The position numbers and the translations under genes are program-made. This document shows, in pieces, positions 1 to 10,345 of a stretch of 64,000 nucleotides of DNA; within the stretch, counting starts at the first letter, position 1; each line of letters opens with the position of its first letter. Location of the stretch: the NCBI GenBank assembly GCA_015342445.1, contig JACEFO010002694.1, positions 496,001 through 560,000 of the forward strand. Reading direction: 5' to 3'. This DNA comes from Digitaria exilis (Eukaryota > Streptophyta > Magnoliopsida > Poales > Poaceae). The notes under the pieces were generated by a model. It was not told the DNA's origin. It did not search any database and worked only from the letters and a program-made list of their open reading frames with translations.

Positions 1-1614
1 GATATTAATGAGTTGATTGCCTCCACTTCGGTTGCATATGCTTTGGTGTGGAGGGATGCGTTACTTTCAGTTCATGATGTGCAACATTCGTTGCCCCCTG
101 TTGTTGCTAACATTTTGCAGGAATATTCGGATGTTTTCCCTAGTGAGATTCCAGTGGGGCTGCCACCAATTCGTGGGATTGAGCATCAAATTGATTTAAT
201 TCCTGGTGCATCATTGCCGAACCGTGCGCCGTATTTAACCAATCCAGAAGAAACGAAGGAAGTTCAGCGCCAAGTGCAAGAACTTCTCTTCAAAGGTTAT
301 GTTCGTGAGTCCCTAAGTCCTTGCGATGTTCCAGTTATTTTAGTGCCTAAGAAAGATTGAAGATGGCGTATGTGTGTTGATTGTCGAGCTATCAATAATA
401 TCACCACTCGATATCGTCACCCTATTCCACGCTTAGATGACAAGTTAGATGAATTGAGTGGAGCTGTTGTGTTCTCAAAAATTGATTTACGTAGCAGTTA
501 CCACCAGATTCATATGAAAATTGGGTGATGAATGGAAAGCTGCTTTCAAAACTAAGTTCGGTTTATATGAGTGGTTAGTCATGCCTTTTGGGTTAACTAA
601 TGGACCTAGCACTTTCATGAGATTAATGAACGAGGTTTTGCGTGCTTTCATTGGGAAATTTGTTGTGGTCTATTTTGATGATATATTGATTTACAGCAAA
701 TCAATGGATGAACATCTTGCTCATTTACATGGTGTTTTTTATGCCTTAGGTGATGCACGTTTATTCAGTAACCTTGCCAAGTGCACCTTTTGCACAGATC
801 GAGTATGTTTTATTGGCTATGTTGTCACTCCACAGGGAATTGAAGTTGATCAAGCCAAGGTAGAAGCTATTCATGGTTGGCCTGTTCCAACAACCCTCAG
901 CCAGGTGCGAAGCTTTCTTGGACTTGCTGGGTTCTACCATCAATTTGTGAAGGATTTTAGCACCATTGCAGCACCTTTGAATGCGCTTACAAAGAAGGGA
1001 GTGCCTTTTTCTTGGGGCCCTGTGCAAGAGAATGCCTTCGCCACGCTGAAAGATAAGTTGACACATGCACCTCTCCTCCAACTTCCTGATTTTAATAAAA
1101 CTTTTGAGATCGAATGTGATGCGATGAATTGGTTCAGGTGGTGTTTTGTTGCAAGAAGGCAAACCTGTTGCATATTTTAGTGAAAAATTGAGCGGGCCTG
1201 TTCTGAATTATTCCACTTATGACAAAGAATTGTATACTCTTGTTCGCACTTTGGAAACTTGGCAACATTATTTGTGGCCCAAAGAGTTTGTTATTCATTC
1301 TGATCATGAATCTTTGAAGCATATTCGTAGTCAAGGAAAAGTGAATCATAGACATGCTAAATGGGTTGAATTTATTGAGTCTTTTCCTTATGTTATTAAG
1401 CACAAGAAAGGGAAAGAAAATGTGATTGCTGATGCCTTGTCTCAGAGATATACTTTGCTGAATCAACTTGATTACAAGATCTTTGGATTAAAAATGATTA
1501 GAGACCAATATGTTCATGATCCTGATTTTAAAGATGTGTTGCTCCATTGTAAAGATGGGAAAGGATGGAGCAAATTCATCGTTAGTGATGGGTTTCTGTT
1601 TAGAGCTAACAAGC
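1..1614 (+). pseudogene. D: Ty3/gypsy pol remnant (RT, RNase H, start of integrase)
   Basis: Broken polyprotein segment of a Ty3/gypsy retrotransposon; in an intact element it would give reverse transcriptase and RNase H. Visible in order: the pre-RT segment (13-357), RT with the MPFGLTN block and the YFDDIL active site near 672-690, RNase H (from about 1100), then a linker ending in GFLFRANKL at 1614. The frame is broken by a TGA at 358-360, a one-base frameshift near 523-527, and a small deletion plus frameshift near 1122-1146. It is cut at 1614 by the LTR of A2, and its 5' end lies outside the window. The RT style suggests a CRM- or Reina-like chromovirus, but I did not confirm the lineage. 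It is the oldest element here. Confidence 0.85.
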
Positions 1615-1941
1615 TATGGCGGACCACTCCGAAATTATTCCAAGTTAAGTACCCATGGACCACTAATCAAGTAGTCAGGCACTTAATCCGGAATAAGCTG
1701 GAGCACTGTCGGATTATACCCGATTAACCACGTACTTTCACGATCGAAACAACACGCGCGCCCACACGAAGGTGACTCCCAAAAATTACAACATTCCACA
1801 AATTCAACTTACATAAATAGTCTCACAAAGTTATTACAAACCAAGTCTGAATTTCAAATAAAAGTGTGAGAGTTCAATGCAGCGGAAAAAAATAAACTAA
1901 CGACGATACACAGTAACACCATAATGAAGCCGGCCATGGTG

Positions 1942-3120
1942 CTACTCCTCCCGATTCTCGGCAGAGGACGGAACCCACTCGACGTGCCAACCAGGAGAAA
2001 CCTGGACAGGCCAAGCGACGGAATTCACCGCCTCATCCAAAGCAGTACCTGAAATAAATAGCCACAAGCAAGGCTGAGTATACTAATACTCAGCAATGCT
2101 TACCCGTCGGCTGAAAACTACATCACCGACTTCTAGACATGAAAGGCTTTTGGCTGGTGGGTTTATTTGCTAGAAAGCAACTAAGAGTGGATCCTTATTT
2201 TCATGATTTTAGCATCAATTCTAATAGAGTTAACTATTCTAGATTAGCATCCTCTCTAAGCATACAAGTGGTGCAATACAATTTAGTACATACAACAAGT
2301 TCATCATCCTCATAGTTCCACTTGTTACTCAATGCAGCACAACGGTCAAGCAGTCTCATTAACCGCGAGAACCGGACAGTTCGAACCGAATTTCACTACC
2401 TGGCCAGGGAAACCCAACACACATGGATAATGCTTGCTATAAAAGGTACAAGCACTTCCCAACCTTTCCCATTAATCCACAATTCAGCGCCGGGTCCACT
2501 CCCTTAGGGCAAAGGTTTACCGCTTCACTCACGGCATCACGCATATACCCACATGTGTACGGCAAGGGAAAAACATTTTCAAGGAGAGATGGCTATCGGT
2601 CCTAGCTGTTTCAATCTGGTCGCGGGCTTACCAATTCCCATAGGTCGGCATGTGCGTGGTACGTTCAAAAACTTGACAAACAGAACCACACGTTTCGACC
2701 TTAATCCAATTATCATACACGGATGGGAGATCTACACATACCATCCCGTCCGTCCATCCTTATGATTCCAACATAAGTAAAGATAAGCAACTCCTATATC
2801 TTGCGAGTGACAGGAAATCACTCGACTTGTAACGGTCCTAAAGGCATTGCTCTACTGATCCTTTCATACTAGTATTTCAAGACATAGGTACTAGAATCAT
2901 GCAACTAGGGTGTTCAAACAACTCCTTGAAACGTAAATGCACAAGCATATGTAATTCATAGTTGCACAATTTAAAACTTAGGTTATGCTCCGCGGCTTGC
3001 CTTCTTGAGCTAAACCGGTGTCAGCCTCCGGGTCAATCACGATGACGTCGGCACCACCTTCGGGAGCTTCTTCTTCGTTGGCGGGGACGAGATTGTATGT
3101 GCCGTCAGCGAGAGCGCCTT
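1942..3120 (-). CDS. A2 LTR: putative two-exon acidic reading frame
   Basis: Two short reading frames on the LTR sense strand. The first exon would be 3001-3120 (120 nt, after a TAG acceptor; encodes the pattern EGALADGTYNLVPAN). The second would be 1942-2048 (107 nt, after TTTCAG; ends WVPSSAE..REE then TAG). The join would use a GC donor (AAG then GCAAGC) and keeps frame. Unspliced, the first frame ends at a TAA at 2978-2980. Both lengths match the other family A copies exactly although the sequence has diverged. No start codon is identified. Splicing and translation are inferred only. Confidence 0.35.
2073..2094. repeat. Perfect 9+9 inverted repeat in A2 LTR
   Basis: GCTGAGTAT, a 4-base loop ACTA, then ATACTCAGC. 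The same 22-base palindrome recurs at 9290-9311, 34182-34203, 59084-59105 and 62652-62673. It sits just upstream of the second short LTR exon in each case and is absent only where the A1 5' LTR has a deletion. Could be an RNA hairpin next to the splice acceptor. Confidence 0.8.
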
Positions 3121-5512
3121 CTACATGAGATGCACAACTTCAATGTGGCTGCCCAAAGTGATCTAAAGGCAAGGCCTTGAAGGCCATATTCACCTAGACA
3201 TACTAGTGAGCTATTCTTTTCTTCACAAAATTAGAGAAGGTGTGTGGTGTAAGCTTTATACCTTTATGATGGTGATTGTGTACACATATGAAACAATTCA
3301 AACCGTTATTTCTAAGTAAGTGTTTAGCTCTAGAATTTAAACTTCACATGCACCACATTTGATTAATTTTCAATGCAATCTATATCTTTTTAATAAACAC
3401 AATTTACTCTAGTTCCTTCTCATTTTTGTTTCTCTGTTTCTGTTCATCCTTTTTATCCACAAACTTTATGACAGCTACTGGAGTATAAGAGCTAGGCTCA
3501 CTCCAAAATTTAGCTAAAACCGAGCTACACAGAAATTATTAAAAATAGTACAAGTTGCTGCTCAAAAAAACAACATTAATTTGCATAAAATCAAAACTAC
3601 TTCCAAAACAGAAGATTTCTTTAGCAGAGCTAAACATGAGTAAAGGAAAGGCTTTGGCCAAGTGGTAGCTAAAAATATCACTTGGATAGCCCCCAATAAT
3701 TTTCTATCTGGAAACCAACACCTATTTATTTGCTAGCCTAAACACGGTCTAAAATTAAGTTTAGCATTTCTCCAACATGTGCCAATAAGTTCCTAGACCT
3801 TTGGTGAAATATGGTGATTTTTGACTGCATGAATTATTTTTAATAAATGCAGAACTGAGCTAGAACAAAAAACACAAGGTCTCCTTTGGTCACAAAGCTT
3901 ATACAGACCTCACAAACAACATATCCAAAGTTCAGCTACAAAGGAGCTCGAGATTTGAAATGCTGCACAAAACTCTAAAAACTGAGTTTGAATTTTAATT
4001 CAAAAACCGTTCATCAAATGTGTAGACATGCCAACATGAGATTGGAATTTACAATCTCACAAGCCCAGGGAGTATTTTTGTGCATTTTTCTGATTTTTCT
4101 ACGATTTTTAGAGGATTTTACAAGATCTCAAAAAATAAATCTAGGTTTAAAGAATCTTTTTACGCCGGGAACCCTAGACCTTTTAAAACCTTGCAAACAA
4201 GTCCGTGAAACTTACACGGAGGACCCTAGAACCAAAAAGGGGAACGCGTATAGGTCCTTGGCTCGTCGGCGACCGGACTCCGGCGAGGAGACGGCGAACC
4301 AGTGCGGGAGAAGTGGGGGGAAATGACATGGGGCTCACCACGAGTTGGTTGGGGTAGGTCTCGTGGACGGGGGTGAAGCGGCGCTGCTCGTCGACGGCGA
4401 GCGTCGAAGTGGCTTGCTCCAGCAACGTCGGCAGCCGGCTGCAGGGGTCGAGGCGACACGCGGCTTGGCTTGAGAGCTTCACCGGGAGGAGGCGGAGCTC
4501 GTCGAGGGGCTTGGCGGCGACGGGGGTGACCGGAGGGTGGAGCTCGACGTTGCGGTGGAGCTCGGGCGAAAACGGTGGATGGCGGCGCTGGGAATCCTCG
4601 ATTCCCGGCGAGGGATTCTCGATTCGAGCTGGGGATGGATCGAGGGGCTAGCTAGATGGATGAGCGAGCTTCGGGTGCGGGGGATTGGGAAACCATGGAG
4701 GGATGGCGGTGGATTTGGCTTGCGGCGGCAAGAACTCGAGCTCTACACTTCGCGGCCGGAGGTGGAAGAAGGTGTGCGCGAGCGTGGAGGAGAGGGAATG
4801 GCTGCATCGCTGGCCGAGGAAGGGAACAAGGGTCACTTGCTGAATGCTTGGAGCGAGCTAGAGCTGGCTAGGCGGCCTGGGGAACACGCACGGGGCGGAT
4901 GGGTGACGGCAGCGTGTAACATCCTAAAAATGGCCCTATTTAAAATTTAGTAATTAAATGTTTTTTTATATTCAAGTGCTCATAATTAATATAGGGAAAT
5001 AAAATTTTGAATAATTAAAAGCAAATATAGGGTATAGAAACATTGTTGTTGCATTCATGCTGGTGCATTTATTTTTGATTGTTGAATTCAAATTTGAATT
5101 TGAATTTGAATTCAAATGAGTGTTTGAATAAAAGAAAAACCTTTTCTTTTTCTCTCTCTTTTTCCTTCTCCTTTTCAGCCCAGCAGCCCAGCTCTTTTCT
5201 TTTTTTTTTCTGCGCGGCCCATCTCTTTCTCCCTTTTCTTTTTCCCGCGGCCCAACCCTTCTTTCTCCCTGCGCGGCCCATCTCCCCTTTCCTCCTTCGC
5301 GCGGCCCATCGCAGCAGCCCATCACCGCGCCAGCCCAGCTCCGCGCGCCTTTCTCCTCCGCCTGAGTCGCTGACCGCCCGGGCCCGCTCGTCAGCGCCGT
5401 CTTCTTCCTCTAGTCGGACCCGAGCGGGACTCTTCCGCGCCGCCGCGTCGCCGTGCCGCGCCCGGACTCCACGCGAGCTTGGCGTGCACGCCAAGGGTGT
5501 CTCCACCGCCCC

Positions 5513-5600
5513 TATAAATCCGCCGCCAACCCCCCCCCTCTCGAGCCATGCCTCAAACCCTAGCTGCCGCCTTCTTTTCGAGCCGTCGCCGTGAAACCCT
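5513..5600 (+). promoter_or_regulatory. Family B LTR core promoter: TATA box and telo-box motifs
   Basis: TATAAAT at 5513-5519 is followed within about 80 bp by two AAACCCTAG telo-box motifs (near 5553 and 5595). TATA plus downstream telo-boxes is a known arrangement of plant housekeeping and ribosomal-protein gene promoters. The solo LTR B2 keeps TTTATAAG and AAACCCTAG (near 26321 and 26363), and the B1 3' LTR keeps both (near 32576). Transcription would start about 30 bp after the TATA box, making most of the LTR R/U5. A GTGAGG donor-like site at 5681 is GTAAGG in B2. Inferred from sequence only. Confidence 0.6.
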
Positions 5601-6543
5601 AGCCGCGCCGCCGCCATCGCCTAGACCTCCCTCCAAGGCCGCATTGACGACGAGACCCGGTCCTGGGGCTTCGCCGCGAGGTGAGGAACATGCTGAGCCC
5701 CCTCTTTTCCTCTCTCTCCCTCTCCTCCGCTCGTGCGACCTCACCGGAGGTGGCCGCCCACCGCGGTTCGTCGCGCTCCTCCGCCGTCGCTCGACCCTCG
5801 ACCAGGACCTCAAAAACCGACTCCCCATCTCCTCCTCTCCCTTTTGAGCTAGCCGCAGCGAGGTTTGGAGCCCCCTAGCCCCAGCAGCGTCGACTCCGGT
5901 GAGCTTCGGCCTAGCGCCGCCGCGCTCCGGCGACCCAAAGCCCCCAACGCGTTAGAGCCGTTCAGATCCAATCCGACAGTCCACATCTAAACCGGGTCCG
6001 GTTCGCCGTGAACCCGTGAACCGCGGTTCAGGGCCGGTCCTCGGTGACGTCAGCCGACGCCAGCATCCAGCAGCCGCCGTGCCCGTTTTGCAAAAGAGCC
6101 CCTGCAGTTTTTGAAAATCAACCCGCGGTCCACCTCTATTCAAAAGTATTTACAACCAAGTCCTTTTTCTTTCGGTTTAGCCCTTGCTCTTTTGAAAAAT
6201 AGTGCCCGCCGTCCTAGATGGCAGTTTTACCCCGCAGCCCTCGTGTTTTTCCCCGCAGCCCTCGTGTTTTTATACGAAATTATTTTTTAGGTCCCTGGTT
6301 TCTTTCAAAAACACCCCTGGAAGCTTAGAACCTTTACCAGCAAGCCCCTAGAGCCCGTTTTAGGCGTAGTTTCTTCGTTTTAACTCCGATTTGAGTGATT
6401 TTCGCGCTCATGTGTTCGTAATGAAGCGTACAGTAACTCTAAAGCCGTCTTTTTATCTTTTGTTTATGTTTGGTGTACTGTTCTAATTAAATATCTTGTT
6501 TGCATGTATGTGTGGATGCTTGTGTGGTGATCGATGTGAGTAG

Positions 6544-7775
6544 TTGACGAGCCGTTCGAGTTCGCCGATGATCCCGTTCCCGAAGAGCAGTTGCAGCAGC
6601 AGTTCACTGAGGAAGGCAAGTATAACACGGACCATCCTTGTTACATATACACCAATTAATCACTTAAATCATATGCATGTGTCTAATACTGTTAACCATT
6701 AAGGATGTTCCTAGTCTTTACCTTATTCCTTGTTACCCGGGGTTTTATGCATTATGGTTAGTTTATGCTACGCACTGCAATCAACATCTATTTTTAATGT
6801 CAATATTGAATTAATGGTTCACTTCAATGATGGTTAAAAGATGCTTTTTAGCAACATGGTTCGGGGAACTAGAGCATGTGTTGTGTGCTTTGTTCTAGTG
6901 TCTCTATAAGGTTTGATCTAGGGAATTAGAGCATGTGCTTTGTGCTTTGTTCTAATGTCTCTCCGTAAGGTCCGGTTCTTAAAGCGACAACCCAGGAACC
7001 TGTTCGCCGCCGTTGGAACTATAATGGCTCTGGTCTTGGATAATTAGCTTGTACGTCTCTAGCTCGCCAGTGGTTACCGAAAGGCGTATGTGGGGAACAT
7101 TCGTGAGAGTATAGTTTGATCCATCGAGGACGATTTTATCCGTTGGCTATGCCCCGTTAGGCAAAGTCCCGTGATGTAAGCGCCCGATGTACGGCAGCTT
7201 CACACGTTGCGATGATTGCGCTCTCGCTCTGGACGCCATTGACCCCCTCACGTTGCGCCCTGAGCGTACGTCAATCTCGATGCCTCAGGTTATGCTGCCT
7301 ATGTTGAACCAAAACGACTACTGTGCTTGTTAGGGTGTTTTGTGAAAGTCCTCGTAACATAAGTTCTTTTGGATTTATGTGACCGGCGGGTAAAGGGCGA
7401 AACCTCTGCAGAGTGTTGATCTATCATGATAGCCGTGCTCACGGACACGAGCGGCCTGGATCCTTTTTGTTTAGAAGATGATATTAGTGGTTGATGTTGG
7501 TTTGTTCTATAATCACTTATACCTTATTAATGGGTTTATACTTGGGTTCTACTCATTGGTAGTAATTTGGATGATAATAAAATGAAACAACTAAAAGTGC
7601 TACTGCAGTTTAACCGTGTCCAGTCTTTTGTCCTTGCATAACCCGTGTTATACTTGTTAAGTAAGATGGTTTACTTACACTTGCTACTAATCAACAAAAT
7701 CCCGGATGGGTAACAGATGGAGCATTTAATGATCAGTCGCTTGCTGAGTTTCCGGAGGATCTGCCGTACTTCTAG
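6544..7775 (+). CDS. B1 5' LTR: putative two-exon acidic reading frame
   Basis: Exon one, 6544-6615 (72 nt), follows a TAG acceptor and encodes an acidic stretch containing DEPFEFADDPVPEEQ. It ends GAAG at a consensus GC donor (AG then GCAAGT). Exon two, 7717-7775 (59 nt), follows GGGTAACAG and encodes DGAFNDQSLAEFPEDLPYF then TAG. All three complete B LTRs keep both lengths. With a further upstream exon from ATG 5548 to the donor at 5680, an 87-codon frame stays open in this copy, but that ATG is lost in the other copies and lies close to the predicted start of transcription. Expression is not shown. Confidence 0.4.
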
Positions 7776-8025
7776 CTGTGTTCAACCAGTCGGTGTCCCT
7801 GTGGCACGTGAGGCTCTACTAGTTGTGAGACGTTTAATAATATTAAGACTTCCGCTGTGTTATTTGTTTAAGACTATGTCTTGTGTTAAACTCTGATATA
7901 AACTATTTTATTCGAGCATTGTGTTCTCTGTGATTCAATATTTGTAATCTATATGTGTTCTGTGGACATCCTGAGCACACATATGGAAGCATTCGGATTT
8001 CTTGGAAATCTGGGTGTTACAAAGT

Positions 8026-8038
8026 TGGTATCAGAGCC
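8026..8038 (+). other. B1 primer binding site (initiator tRNA-Met type)
   Basis: TGGTATCAGAGCC lies five bases after the 5' LTR end. This is the usual plant retrotransposon primer binding site, complementary to the 3' end of initiator methionine tRNA. It fixes the LTR boundary and the plus-strand orientation of B1. Confidence 0.95.
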
Positions 8039-8226
8039 AGGTTGACTGTAGGATCGCAGCCTAGATAGAACGGTCGATTAGAACCTGCTTAATCCTTGCT
8101 CTAAAAATTATTTTATATCCTAGAGTTGAGTTTCTGTTGAAAAATGGTGTTCTATTCTACCTCTGTCCTTTTTGAAAATTTTCTAAGCTTTAATCTAAGG
8201 TCCTCCTCTAGTTTTCACTTCCATAG

Positions 8227-8539
8227 ATGGCTCGACAGAAATAGATAGTCCGTAAGAGCACTGATGGCTACCTTCCAACCCCGCAACGATGAGTACCCAT
8301 TGGTGGCACGCAACCCGGATGCCTACGAGGAGCTTCTTAGGCAGTAGGCCGAAGAAGGGGACCCCGAGGAGCTAGAGACCGAGTCCGTGGAGTTAGAGCA
8401 ACAACAACAGAAGAATGAGGAGCGGCAGCACCAGTTGGGAGGACCTGCGCCATGCAGTCCAGAGTTCGGTGCACAGTCGCCACCACACAGAAGGACTCAA
8501 TACAGCACCCTAGCTTGCCGCACCACCATCGACCCCTAG
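8227..8539 (+). pseudogene. B1 leader reading frame with a histone H3 tail-like N-terminus (broken)
   Basis: An extra reading frame between PBS and gag. From ATG 8227 it reads M-A-R-Q-K-stop-I-V-R-K-S-T-D-G, matching 9 of the first 14 residues of histone H3. It then shifts by one base near 8264-8290 into a frame containing NDEYPLVARNPDAYEELLRQ, an in-frame TAG at 8339-8341, a Glu/Gln-rich segment and a stop at 8537-8539. Four of the five mismatches to H3 are single C-to-T or G-to-A changes. The product is unknown. A role as a chromatin mimic for a chromodomain element is speculation. The rest of the leader (8540-8816 and 24298-24394) shows nothing I can name. Confidence 0.5.
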
Positions 8540-9158
8540 AGCCTCCGATAAATTTGTAATAGAGATCGAGTAGCACACGTTTTTGAGTCAAAACTAGTCT
8601 AGGAGTGTCAAGTCTTGTGTGAACCATGCCTTTAAATGCTTGAATGAATTGTCATTATGCTTATGAGTGATTTGGATCTTTGTAATGATTGTGATGAGCG
8701 TGGACGAAAGTCTGCAATCATCTAGTATTGGACTAAGGTATAAGGTATTTAATGGGTAGATAGTTGGGTTCCTAACCTCTCCTTTGCACATCATCTATTA
8801 TCTTTCCTATCGCCTGTGTGGCGGACCACTCCGAAATTATTCCAAGTTGAGTACCTCGGGACCACTAATCAAGTAGTCAGGCACTTAATCCGGAATAAGC
8901 TGGAGCGCCGTCGGATTAAACCCGATTAACCACGTTCTTTTTCCCGATCGAAACAACAGCACGCCCACACGATGGTGAGTTCCAGAGATTACAACATTCC
9001 ACAAATTTAACATACACAAATAGTATCACAAGTTATTACAAACCGAGTTCAAATTTAAATCAGAGCATTAAAGTCTTGCAGCGGAAATAAAAGTTCATTG
9101 CAGCGGAAGAAAATCTAACGACGATACAAATAACACCATGATGAAGCCTGTCACGGTG

Positions 9159-10345
9159 CTACTCCTCCCATTCCTCGGCAGAGGACGGAACCCACTCGAT
9201 ATGCCATCCAGGGGGAACCTGGGTAGGCCAGGTCAAAGCATCGACGGCCACATCCAACATGGTACCTGTAAATCAATGCCATAAGCAAGGCTGAGTATAC
9301 TAATACTCAGCAAGGCTTACCCGTCGGGTGAAATCTACATCACCGACATCTAGACAATGAGAGGCTTTTGGCTGGTGGGTTTGTTTGCCAAAAAGCAACT
9401 AAAAGTAGGTCCTTGCTAATGTAGCATGGACCATATTCTAGTAAATTTAACCATTCTAGATTAGCATCCTCTCTAAGCATACAAGTGGTGCAATACAATT
9501 TAGTTCATAGAACAAGTTTATCAATCTCAAAGTTCCACTTGTTACTCAATGTAGCATGGCGGTCAAGCAGTCTCATTAACCGCGAGAAGCGGACAGTTCG
9601 AACCGAATTTCTGCTACCTGGCCAGGGGAAACCCAACATACACGGATACTATGCTTGCTATAAAAGGTGCAAGCGTTTCCCAACCTTTCTCATCGATCCA
9701 CAATTCGGAACCGGGTCCATTTCCTTAGGATAAAGGTTTACTGCTTCACTCACAGTCTCACGCATATATCCACAAGTGTACGGCAGGGGAAAACAAAGTT
9801 TCCAAGGAGAGATGGCTATCGGCCCTAGCTGCTTCAATCTGGTACCGGGCTTACAGGCTCCCATATACCGGCATGCATGTGGTACGTTCAAAAACTTGAC
9901 ACACTCATCCACACATTTCGACCTTAGATCAATTATCATACACGGACGGGAGATCTACATCTATCATCTCGCCCGTCAATCCTTATGATTCCAACATAAG
10001 TAAAGACAAGCAATTCCTATGTCTCGCGAGTGACAGGAAATCACTCGACTTGTAACGGACCTAAAGCAATGTCCTATCGATCCTTTCATACTAGTGTTGC
10101 AAGTCAAAGGTACTAGGAAATGTGCAGCTAAGGTATTCAATCAACTCCTTGAAACGTAAATGCACAAGCATAGGCAATTCATAAGTGCATAATTTGTAAA
10201 GGTTAGGTTATGCTCCGGGGCTTGCCTTCTTGCTCAAGCTGGGGGTCAGCCTCCGGGTTGGTCGCTCCTGCACCGGCACCTTCCTCCGGGACTCCTTCCT
10301 CGTCAGCGGGGATGAGGTGGTAGTTGCCGTCCAGGATAGCGCCTT
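9159..10345 (-). CDS. A1 3' LTR: putative two-exon acidic reading frame
   Basis: First exon 10226-10345 (120 nt) encodes EGAILDGNYHLIPADEEG and an acidic tail ending LEQE. Second exon 9159-9265 (107 nt) follows TTTACAG and encodes TMLDVAVDALTWPTQV, PPGWHIEWVPSSAEE and a TAG stop. The GC donor AAG|GCAAGC and CAG acceptor join the frames in phase. Read unspliced, the first frame ends at TAA 10203-10205. Reading can also be extended upstream to an alternative AATAG acceptor near 10380. Six of six family A LTRs keep the 120-nt first exon. Function unknown. Confidence 0.4.
9658..9939 (-). CDS. Hypothetical 93-codon ORF inside family A LTR
   Basis: An ATG-to-stop frame beginning MIIDLRSKCVDECVKF on the LTR sense strand. 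It is open in four LTRs (here, 20973-21254, 34548-34829 and 58458-58739) with few replacements, and broken in both A2 LTRs. It falls inside the intron proposed for the two-exon reading frame. I recognise no domain. It may be a translated short ORF or a chance open frame in recently copied DNA. Confidence 0.25.
   Translation of the reverse strand: MIIDLRSKCVDECVKFLNVPHACRYMGACKPGTRLKQLGPIAISPWKLCFPLPYTCGYMRETVSEAVNLYPKEMDPVPNCGSMRKVGKRLHLL

Larger units (their letters stand above)
1615..4914 (-). mobile_element. A2: 3' LTR of a degraded family A chromovirus, left part
   Basis: Family A LTR read on the minus strand; its outer end is at 1615. The terminal dinucleotide has decayed (TATGGCGG instead of TGTGGCGG). 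The five bases before it are CAAGC, the presumed target site; the other TSD copy lies outside the window. It shares private bases with the LTR at 62216-63832 (for example in the ACACGCGCG region), so the two are the LTR pair of A2. B1 interrupts it at 4915, and the LTR resumes at 40677. It holds the family's two conserved short reading frames and a 22-base hairpin. Confidence 0.85.
4915..8021 (+). mobile_element. B1: 5' LTR of family B chromovirus
   Basis: A 3107-bp LTR starting TGTAACATCC and ending GGTGTTACA, directly followed by a primer binding site. It has a (GAATTT)n block near 5083-5118, a pyrimidine-rich tract, a GC-rich promoter-like core with a TATA box, and an AT-rich 3' half. A 21-base unit, CCCCGCAGCCCTCGTGTTTT, is duplicated near 6231-6270 in this copy only. 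It is closely similar to the B1 3' LTR, with scattered differences, so the element is fairly young. The flanking five bases CAGCG (4910-4914) are the presumed target site. Confidence 0.92.

Noticed and set aside
2822..2850. AACGGTCCTAA in family A LTRs, resembling the conserved large-subunit rRNA segment cut by I-CeuI
   Set aside because: The match is only 11 bases, other copies read AACGGACCTAA, and no other rRNA sequence surrounds it.
5079..5594. Overlapping ORFs rich in Phe/Ser or Lys/Glu in family B LTRs (also 25900-26370 and 32142-32909)
   Set aside because: They come from the (GAATTT)n block and the pyrimidine tract read in different frames; both strands are open and the frames are not conserved in B2.
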